DNA from: Candidatus Woesebacteria bacterium RIFCSPHIGHO2_01_FULL_44_10
GTDB lineage: Bacteria > Patescibacteriota > Microgenomatia > UBA8517
Assembly (NCBI GenBank): GCA_001792465.1
Contig: MGGO01000017.1
Span: 10,484-28,566 of the forward strand
Direction of reading: 5' to 3'
Length of the DNA stretch: 18,083 nt
The translations under genes were made by a program, and so were the position numbers. Below the pieces are notes generated by a model that saw only the letters and a program-made list of their open reading frames with translations, was not told the DNA's origin and did no database searches. Shown one piece after another: positions 5,800 through 12,721 of the stretch. Every line of letters begins with the position of its first letter. Within the stretch, counting starts at the first letter, position 1.

Positions 5800-7761
5800 G
5801 TGCGAAAAAATTTCTGGGGATTCATCATCGCCACCACCTTTTTTATAGTCGGGGTGTTTACTCTTTCTGATTACGGCATTAACGTTGATGAACCGGCCCA
5901 CTTTATCCGGGGGCAGGCGTATGTCCAGCTTCTATTAACAGGGGAGAAGGATTACTCAAACGAACAGTTAAATGCTCCAAGAGTTAGTGTCTGGAAGTTT
6001 CCGCTATACAACGGTTATTTCTATTTAAATAGAGACACCGGCCATCCTCCTTTGAATGGCATTTTAGCGGCGCTTACTAACAGAATCTTTTATGAAAAAC
6101 TTGGTTTTTTGGGAGACCTGGAGTCTTATCATCTTTTTGAAGTATTCGTTTCAAGTTTATTGGTTTATCTGGTTTATATTTTTACTGCGAAGCACTATGG
6201 TCCGTTTGCGGGGGTAGTTGCGGCTTTGTCTGTTGGTTTGTATCCGCTTTTTCTTGGCGAATCGCATTTTAATATCAAAGATCCGGTCGAAACTTCTTTT
6301 TATGCCTTTACCATTTATTTCTTTTATTTAGGTTTGGAGAAAAATAAAGGTCGCTATTTTCTGGTCTCTAGCCTTTTTTTTGCTTTGGCTTTCAGTACCA
6401 AATTTAACATTTTATTTTTGGTTCCGACAATTCTAATCTATTTAATTATTCGCCGTCCTCCTCTTGGAAAAACCCCACTAACAGTTTGGTTGAGCCTACT
6501 TGTTTACCCAGTGATTGTTCTGGTTATCTATTTTTTTACTAGGCCATATCTTTGGGCGGATCCTGTCGGTCGTTTTCTGGAAACCTTTCAATATTATAAA
6601 GAAATAGGTACGGGCAGTTTTTCTGACAATCGTTTTTTGATAAACGGCTGGAATTCTTACCCTCTGATTTTTGTGACGATTTCTACCCCGATCGTTATCC
6701 TTTTCTACGCCGGAGCAGGAGCGGTCACCGGTTTGGCCGGCTTAAGAGAAGATAAGAGCAAGTTTTCTGCTCTGATTTTGTTATGGCTATTGGTTCCTAT
6801 TGTCCGGGTAACCTTGCCGGGGACATCTGTCTATAGTGGGGTTAGACAAATAATGGAATATATTCCGGCAATGGCCATTCTTGCGGGCATGGGGGCTCTG
6901 ACCATCAAAAATAAACTGGCAAACTACATAGGGAAGACTGTTTCTGTATTTATTATTTTGGTAAGTTTTACTCCCTTGGTGATAGCAGTTATCAAACTTC
7001 ACCCCAATGAGAATGTGTTTATTAATGCTCTGGCAGGTGGCCTTTCGGGGGCGGCTGAAAAGAAAATCCCAGGAGCCGGTGAAAGCATGGGCAATGTATA
7101 CTTGCAGGGAATTGGGTGGTTGAATGAAAACGCCGAGGAGGGTTCACATTTTGGTTTGCCTGTAGGGCTTAAGTCTAATGTTCCGGAGCAATTTTTAGAA
7201 AACGGTATTCAGATAGGGCCATATTTTTCCGGAATGAAAAGGGATGGGGAATATATGATAGAGAAAGTTTCTGTTGGTGATCCTCTTAACCCTGACCTTT
7301 ATAATTTTGCCTATCTTGAGCGGTTTTTGGAGCCCGTTCATGAAGTGAAGGTTGATGGGGTAACCCTGCTTAAGATTTGGAAAAACGATGTCGACCACAC
7401 TAAACAGGGTTTCTTGGAGGAAAAAGAGATTAAGTATCACTTAAGAAAAAATGAAGATGGCAGCCTTCGGCTGGAATTTGATGAGCCGGAGTTTCTTACC
7501 AGGTTAGAGGTAGATCATTTTTCAGGCAGCTGTGAAGCCAAAGCAAAAGGCTATATTAGCTATTCCCCCGATGGTATTTCTGAAGTTTTTTCCGGTGATC
7601 TTTATACCCTGCAAGGCCCTTACGCGCTTTCCCTCCAAACAGACTCCCGTTACGTATACTTTTTTGCGGCTACGAAGGCAGTGTGGATTAAAATAGCAAT
7701 AACTGAGGCAAACTCATGTTTGGCCCAAGTAAAGCAAATGAGGGTTTACGGTCTGAAATGA
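5800..7761 (+). CDS. GT-C membrane glycosyltransferase (GT39/PMT-like) with C-terminal beta domain
   Basis: This 653-residue protein has about eleven membrane helices in residues 5-400 and an extracytoplasmic tail of about 250 residues. Between helices 1 and 2 lies NVDEPAH (28-34), whose D30-E31 pair matches the catalytic DE motif of PMT/ArnT-type enzymes. GHPPL (81-85), ESHFN (154-158) with E164, and GVRQIMEYIP (347-356) are further conserved loop motifs shared with the paralogue at 8930. Such enzymes transfer a sugar from polyprenyl phosphate to a protein or lipid on the outer membrane face. Residues about 555-653 look like a discoidin-like sandwich (LTRLEVDHFSGSC, YISYSPDG) with two cysteines (C578, C640) that could form a disulfide. 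The GTG start follows an extended -10 by nine bases. Donor and acceptor are unknown. Confidence 0.82.
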   Translation: MRKNFWGFIIATTFFIVGVFTLSDYGINVDEPAHFIRGQAYVQLLLTGEKDYSNEQLNAPRVSVWKFPLYNGYFYLNRDTGHPPLNGILAALTNRIFYEKLGFLGDLESYHLFEVFVSSLLVYLVYIFTAKHYGPFAGVVAALSVGLYPLFLGESHFNIKDPVETSFYAFTIYFFYLGLEKNKGRYFLVSSLFFALAFSTKFNILFLVPTILIYLIIRRPPLGKTPLTVWLSLLVYPVIVLVIYFFTRPYLWADPVGRFLETFQYYKEIGTGSFSDNRFLINGWNSYPLIFVTISTPIVILFYAGAGAVTGLAGLREDKSKFSALILLWLLVPIVRVTLPGTSVYSGVRQIMEYIPAMAILAGMGALTIKNKLANYIGKTVSVFIILVSFTPLVIAVIKLHPNENVFINALAGGLSGAAEKKIPGAGESMGNVYLQGIGWLNENAEEGSHFGLPVGLKSNVPEQFLENGIQIGPYFSGMKRDGEYMIEKVSVGDPLNPDLYNFAYLERFLEPVHEVKVDGVTLLKIWKNDVDHTKQGFLEEKEIKYHLRKNEDGSLRLEFDEPEFLTRLEVDHFSGSCEAKAKGYISYSPDGISEVFSGDLYTLQGPYALSLQTDSRYVYFFAATKAVWIKIAITEANSCLAQVKQMRVYGLK

Positions 7762-8933
7762 AAGTATTATTTATCACTTCAACCTTTTCTCTTAAGGGAG
7801 ATGACTCGTTGGTTCCCTGGATGCGCAATTTGGTTGTCGGGCTTAAATCCAAAGGAGTGGATCTGGAGGTTCTTGCCCCGGCGATAAAAGGCTCCCCAAG
7901 CCACAAAATTTCGGATGTGCAAGTTCATCGCTTTAGATACGCTCCGGCCCCGCTTGAGATCTTAACTCAGGACGAAGGGGCAGTATCTAAAATTCGGAAG
8001 AATCCGTTCTTAGCGCTTTTATCCATACCCTATATGGTTTTTGGGACAATAGCGGCTGTTCGTCGGTCAGTAGGGTCAAAATATGACGTTATTCATGTCA
8101 ACTGGCCTTTCCCTTTAGGTCTAATCGGTTTGGTGGCCAAATGGGTCAGTCGAGGTAAGTTGGTATTTACTTTTTATGGAGCTGAGTTCGCTCTGATAAA
8201 TAAAATTCCCTTTGGCAAGCTTATTATGAGTTTCATTCTTAAGAGGGCAGATAAAGTGATTGCTATTTCCGAGTACACGAAGAAAAAAGTTCAGCAGATT
8301 GCAAAAGTGAGAATAGCGGTAATTCCTTTTACTTCAGGGATACAGATTTTAACAAGAAAAAGTGAAATAAGATCCAAGGTGACCAAGGACAAAAGAGTCT
8401 TGTTTGTGGGGCGGCTGATTGAACGCAAAGGAGTAGCATATTTAATTGATGCCGTTCCCGAGGTAATAAAATCAGTTGGGGCTAAAGTAGATATTGTTGG
8501 CGACGGTCCTTTGCTCGACCAACTAAAAGATCAGGTTAGGCGCAAGAAGCTAACCGGGGTGGTAACCATTCATGGGAGAGTCAGTGAAGCGAAATTAAAG
8601 GAGCTGTACTTAATAAGTGATGTTTTTGTCTTGCCGGCGATTACTGATCGGTGGGGTGACACAGAGGGATTGGGTGTGGTGCTTTTGGAGGCAATGAGCA
8701 TTGGTAAACCGGTAGTCGCGACTAATGTTGGGGGAATAACTGATATCGTCAAACACAACAAGACCGGCTATCTCGTGAGCGAGAAAAATTCTTTGGCTCT
8801 GGCCGGAGTGTTAGTCAAAGTTCTTGGTGACAATAAACTTGCCAGGAGGTTGGGCGCGTCCGGTCAAAGATTCGTGAAGGAGAGTTTTAGCTGGGAGATG
8901 ATTATAGAAAAGACGTTAAATATTTATCAATGA
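7758..8933 (+). CDS. GT4 family glycosyltransferase
   Basis: This is a 391-residue GT-B enzyme. The N-terminal half starts MKVLFITSTFSLKGDDS, with YDVIHVNWPFP (109-119) and the FTFYGAEF loop (137-144). VIAISEYTKK (167-176) precedes the domain hinge. The C-terminal half carries LFVGRLIERKG (215-225), whose R219 and K224 normally bind donor phosphates, then VDIVGDGP (244-251) and the E-x7-E motif EGLGVVLLE (E303, E311) followed by GKPVVAT. It is a full-length retaining glycosyltransferase, probably cytoplasmic or peripheral, acting on a lipid-linked glycan; the sugar is unknown. The start at 7758 is preferred over the in-frame ATG at 7716 because it overlaps the previous stop as ATGA and begins exactly at the first beta strand. 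It sits between two GT-C paralogues in one operon. Confidence 0.93.
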   Translation: MKVLFITSTFSLKGDDSLVPWMRNLVVGLKSKGVDLEVLAPAIKGSPSHKISDVQVHRFRYAPAPLEILTQDEGAVSKIRKNPFLALLSIPYMVFGTIAAVRRSVGSKYDVIHVNWPFPLGLIGLVAKWVSRGKLVFTFYGAEFALINKIPFGKLIMSFILKRADKVIAISEYTKKKVQQIAKVRIAVIPFTSGIQILTRKSEIRSKVTKDKRVLFVGRLIERKGVAYLIDAVPEVIKSVGAKVDIVGDGPLLDQLKDQVRRKKLTGVVTIHGRVSEAKLKELYLISDVFVLPAITDRWGDTEGLGVVLLEAMSIGKPVVATNVGGITDIVKHNKTGYLVSEKNSLALAGVLVKVLGDNKLARRLGASGQRFVKESFSWEMIIEKTLNIYQ

Positions 8934-10954
8934 AATCTACTAAAATGATCGCTATTTTTCTTGCTGCCGCTTTTTTTGTGGCTGGACTTTTGACTCTACC
9001 CCATTATGGCATTAACTGGGATACGATTAACCATCTATCCCGTGGCCAAGCATATTTGAATTATTTTTTAACAGGGAAAAAAGATTTCTCCAACCGCCCA
9101 CCTTTTTTTGAAGGATGGCCAGGGCCGGATGGAGATAAAGGGTGGTATTTGCAAGATCCAAATAATTTGTTGCTGGACGCGGATCGGCCTAAAAGTGAAG
9201 TCAGTTCAAGAAGCATGTATGAACACCCGACAACGCCGATGAGCTATTATCAGAATGAAGATGGTGGCCACCCGCCTTTATCCGATATTTTATCCTCGGT
9301 TTTTAACAGAATTCTTTTTGGTGAGCTGCGGTTAGTAAATGACGTTGACTCTTATCGCATCTACGGAATTTTACTTGCGGCGGCTTTGGTTGGCCTTGTT
9401 TTTTATTGGATGGAACAAGTTTATGGGAGCTTTGCTGGTTTTGTTGCTACACTGTCTCTTGCTTTATACCCTCTTTTTTGGTCTGAAAGCCATTTCAATA
9501 CTGAGAAAGATATTCCGGAAACTGTTTATTGGTCATTTTTGCTGTTTTCAGTATGGAAAGGAGCAACGACGAAAAATTGGCGGTGGATACTGGCTTCGGG
9601 GGTGTTTTTCGGCCTTGCTCTGGGGACTAAATTTAACGTACTTTTTGCCCCGCTGGTAATTCTACCGTGGTTAATCGCTTCCTCGCCGAAACTTTTTGCC
9701 AAAAGATGGTTTATTGTTTCCGGTTTTGCAGCCGTGGTGATTGGCTTAACGATTTTTATCGGCTCCTGGCCGTATTTGTGGCCGGATATTATTGAACGTG
9801 TGCCACAGGTATTTGGTTTTTATAAAAAAATTGGGACGGGAGCTCAGGAGGGATTCAATATTTATCCTTTACAGTGGATTTTTTATACCACACCGATTAT
9901 TATTTTGGTTTTGGCAATTCTAGGAATTTTTTTTGCCAAGAAAAACAGTCTTTATTTTCTTTTTCTGCTCTGGTTTGTTGTCCCAATCGGGCGCGTGGTT
10001 TGGCCTGGAACAACCACTTACGGCGGCGTCCGACAGTTAATGGAGTACATTCCGGCTTTAGCTATTTTTGCCGGTCTCGGCGCAGAAAGGCTTCTGGCTA
10101 TATGCCCAAGGCAACTACGGTTGGTGGTGGCGAGCGCGGTGGTTTTACCTTTTGTCTTCTTAATTTTGACTTTAACCAAAATTCATCCTAACGAAAATGT
10201 CTACTTCAATCGGTTAATTGGCGGTTTGGCCGGAGCCAAAGAAAGGCAGGTTCCTTATTGGGGTTTTTCTTTTGGTGCTCCTTATCGCCAGGGAGCCTTG
10301 TGGCTTAATGAAAATACCCCTCCGGGTGCAGATGTGGCTTATGTTTATGAATTAATCCCCAATTTGCCCAGAATTTTTTTGCGGCCAGATTTAAATTTGT
10401 ATAATCAAAACAGGAGCGGCTATTTGCGAAGAGGTGAGTATGCAATGACTTTGGTGTACGATGGTACAGCCCAGCGGTCATACTACGATATGTACTTGGA
10501 TCGTTTTATCGAACCGGTTTATGAAATCAAAGTTGACGATGTGACTATTTTTGCTATTTGGAAAAATGACGATGAACATCTTAAAGTAAACTGGGAGGAA
10601 GAAATTGCGGCCGGGGTTGGCGTACAAGAGGAGACGGATAGTTTGACTTTTGATTTGGGGGTAGCGCGAAAACTTTCTCGATTGGAAATAACCTATTCTC
10701 AGAGCAGTTGTGCACCGATGGACTTGGGTTACGTTCAAATTTCATATGATCGCACGGTTTGGGACAGATTGCCCGGGAATCTACCTGACACCTGGAGAAT
10801 TTTTTATACTTTAGGAGAACAGCCTAAAGACGGTTATCTTATCGAACCTTTTGTGGGCCAAGAAGCTAGGTTTGTCAAAGTTACCATGTCGCCAACCGAT
10901 TCCTGTTTGAAAAATGTTACCGATTTCAAATTATATTATTTTGTTGATAAATGA
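8930..10954 (+). CDS. GT-C membrane glycosyltransferase (GT39/PMT-like), paralogue of the 5800 gene
   Basis: This 674-residue protein has the same layout as the gene at 5800: an N-terminal membrane helix, motif loop, further membrane helices to about residue 417, then a long extracytoplasmic tail. Shared motifs include RGQAY (38-42), GHPPL (113-117), ESHFN (186-190), GVRQLMEYIPA (366-376), HPNENV (419-424), and a tail segment around FIEPVYEIKVDDVT (526-539). The catalytic-site equivalent reads NWDTINH (29-35): D31 is kept but the usual Glu is Thr. The loop between this motif and GHPP is about 31 residues longer and rich in Pro, Gly and Asp. The C-terminal discoidin-like region (about 570-674) keeps two cysteines (C594, C659) at the same places. 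The ATG overlaps the upstream stop as ATGA. It may use a different donor or acceptor from its paralogue, or be less active. Confidence 0.82.
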   Translation: MKSTKMIAIFLAAAFFVAGLLTLPHYGINWDTINHLSRGQAYLNYFLTGKKDFSNRPPFFEGWPGPDGDKGWYLQDPNNLLLDADRPKSEVSSRSMYEHPTTPMSYYQNEDGGHPPLSDILSSVFNRILFGELRLVNDVDSYRIYGILLAAALVGLVFYWMEQVYGSFAGFVATLSLALYPLFWSESHFNTEKDIPETVYWSFLLFSVWKGATTKNWRWILASGVFFGLALGTKFNVLFAPLVILPWLIASSPKLFAKRWFIVSGFAAVVIGLTIFIGSWPYLWPDIIERVPQVFGFYKKIGTGAQEGFNIYPLQWIFYTTPIIILVLAILGIFFAKKNSLYFLFLLWFVVPIGRVVWPGTTTYGGVRQLMEYIPALAIFAGLGAERLLAICPRQLRLVVASAVVLPFVFLILTLTKIHPNENVYFNRLIGGLAGAKERQVPYWGFSFGAPYRQGALWLNENTPPGADVAYVYELIPNLPRIFLRPDLNLYNQNRSGYLRRGEYAMTLVYDGTAQRSYYDMYLDRFIEPVYEIKVDDVTIFAIWKNDDEHLKVNWEEEIAAGVGVQEETDSLTFDLGVARKLSRLEITYSQSSCAPMDLGYVQISYDRTVWDRLPGNLPDTWRIFYTLGEQPKDGYLIEPFVGQEARFVKVTMSPTDSCLKNVTDFKLYYFVDK

Positions 10955-11721
10955 AAAAAAACAAAAAACAGGTCGTGGGCATTTTGGGCTACGGTGAGAT
11001 CGGTTCGGCTATGGCCAGAATTTGCCGCGAAGCGGGCTATAAAATTCTTGTTCGTGAATTAGATTATGACCAGTTGGTAGAAAAACAAATTGACTATCTG
11101 CACGTCAATATTCCGGAGAAAAACAACGATAAATTCGTAGATGTGGTCGTCAAAACGATTAAGGAAACGAAGCCTAAATTAACCATCATAAATAGTTCGG
11201 TGACTCCCGGAACCACCAGGAAAATTCATAAAATAACAAAGTTGCCTATCGTCCATTCGCCCGTGATTGGTGTTCACCCTTATCTTTATCGGTCGATTAA
11301 AAATCATTTTGCAAAAATAATTGGTTCGGTTAATGCCGAATCTCTAAATTTAGCCAAAAAACATTTTCGTGAGTTAGGACTTGAAGTCGAAGTTTACGAT
11401 AAGGCTGAAAACTCAGAGGTTGCCAAGCTTTTGGATTTAGTCTACTATGCATGGAACATTATTTTTTGCAAATGGATGAGTGAAGTCAGTCAAAAATTGA
11501 AACTTAACTTTGACCAAGTTTATACCCGACACAATGAGATTTACAACCAGGGTTATAGGAAACTCCGTTCCAATGTTGTTAGACCGATTCTCAAGCCAAT
11601 ACCGGGGCCAATTGGTGGTCATTGTACTGTTGAAGATACGTTACTTTTTGACAAATTTTACAAAAATAGATTTACCAAGTTTATTTTGAAGGAAAATGAA
11701 AAGTATAAAAAAGAAAAGTGA
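10951..11721 (+). CDS. Miniature nucleotide-sugar-dehydrogenase-like protein
   Basis: This 256-residue NAD(P)-binding protein has a Rossmann motif GYGEIG (13-18). NSSVTPGTT (81-89) and HSPVIGVHP (102-110) resemble the ESTVPPGTT and SPE..regions of UDP-glucose/UDP-ManNAc dehydrogenases. A helix-forming stretch, AENSEVAKLLDLVYYAWN (152-169), matches their central domain. GPIGGHCTVED (219-229) contains C225 at the place of the catalytic cysteine of the GGxC motif. Family members are usually 400-450 residues. Here the chain ends about 30 residues after the cysteine, so the C-terminal nucleotide-sugar-binding domain is missing, and the N-terminal domain is also short. No frameshift or remnant is seen: the next gene starts 26 bases before the stop. 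It may oxidise a smaller substrate or have lost catalysis. Prephenate-dehydrogenase-like proteins are an alternative family. Confidence 0.65.
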   Translation: MKKNKKQVVGILGYGEIGSAMARICREAGYKILVRELDYDQLVEKQIDYLHVNIPEKNNDKFVDVVVKTIKETKPKLTIINSSVTPGTTRKIHKITKLPIVHSPVIGVHPYLYRSIKNHFAKIIGSVNAESLNLAKKHFRELGLEVEVYDKAENSEVAKLLDLVYYAWNIIFCKWMSEVSQKLKLNFDQVYTRHNEIYNQGYRKLRSNVVRPILKPIPGPIGGHCTVEDTLLFDKFYKNRFTKFILKENEKYKKEK

Positions 11722-12721
11722 CTGGCCAAGGGTTTCGGTGATTATTCCTGTTTACAACCGCGAGTGGTGTATCGGAAATTGTCTGGCATCAATTTGTAAG
11801 CAAGAATATCCGAAGGGTAAAATCGAAGTCTTGGTTGTCGATGCCGGTTCATCTGACAAAACCTTAGAAATTGCCCGACGCTATCCGGTTCGTATTATTT
11901 CCAACCCGGATCCACTCGCCCGGAAAATAGGTGAGCCAAGTAAGATTTTGGGTTACCAAAAAATGACCGGCGACTTTTACTTTTATCTCGACTCGGATGC
12001 TGAATTTGTTTCCAAAACTTTTGTCAAAGATTTGATTTTTCCCTTTTTGGACGACCCTGAAATTGCCGGCAGTTTCACTCGCTATTTACCTGCCAAAAAA
12101 CAAAACGCATTTAACCGCTTTGTTTCTTACCATGAGCTTCAGCTTTGGCCGATGTTGGCATACTTGGTTCCGCAAATCAAAGATGTAAAGGTTGAGAAGC
12201 GTAAAAAATATGATGTGGTTGAGATAGACACGGATAAATCCCCACCCATTGGTATGTGCTTTGTGCGTAAAGAATTTTTAGACAAAGTGATTACTAATCC
12301 GGAAAAATTTAATTACGTTGATATTGCTATCCCACTGCAGTTAGCCGAACTTGGGTATGATAAATTCGCATACGTTGAAGACGCTGGGATGTATCACTCT
12401 CGTGCCGGTTTGAAACGCGAATTTTGGCGACAGAGGCGTGATGTGACCATTACTTATTTGCCGGTGATTGGAGAAAGAAAGTTTAATTATATTGATTTTG
12501 GGAATCCGCTTGATTTATTCAAGATTGTTCTTTGGGTTATTTGGGTTAACCTTTTGATTCCGAGTTTCTTGGTTGGGATCTATAAAAGTTTTAAATATCG
12601 AGACTGGGCCGGAATGTATGAACTTCCTACCAATTTCATTTTGACAAATTACATTATTTATTTATTTTTGTCGGATCCAAATGGTAGAGCCTTAATCAAA
12701 AAGATTATATGGCGTACTTAG
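11696..12721 (+). CDS. GT2 glycosyltransferase with C-terminal membrane helices
   Basis: This is a 341-residue family 2 enzyme with a GT-A domain at about 11-270. It has VSVIIPVYN (13-21), VVDAGSSDKT (47-56) as the nucleotide motif, LDSDAEF (98-104) as the metal-binding DxD, and GMCFVRKEF around residue 200. Two hydrophobic segments near residues 278-296 and 320-336 probably anchor it to the membrane, and the catalytic domain faces the cytoplasm. It would transfer a sugar from a nucleotide donor to a growing glycan or lipid; the specificity is not evident. The ATG lies 26 bases inside the end of the dehydrogenase-like gene. The residues after it lead at once into the first beta strand, so this start is the natural one. 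All key motifs are intact. Confidence 0.9.
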   Translation: MKSIKKKSDWPRVSVIIPVYNREWCIGNCLASICKQEYPKGKIEVLVVDAGSSDKTLEIARRYPVRIISNPDPLARKIGEPSKILGYQKMTGDFYFYLDSDAEFVSKTFVKDLIFPFLDDPEIAGSFTRYLPAKKQNAFNRFVSYHELQLWPMLAYLVPQIKDVKVEKRKKYDVVEIDTDKSPPIGMCFVRKEFLDKVITNPEKFNYVDIAIPLQLAELGYDKFAYVEDAGMYHSRAGLKREFWRQRRDVTITYLPVIGERKFNYIDFGNPLDLFKIVLWVIWVNLLIPSFLVGIYKSFKYRDWAGMYELPTNFILTNYIIYLFLSDPNGRALIKKIIWRT

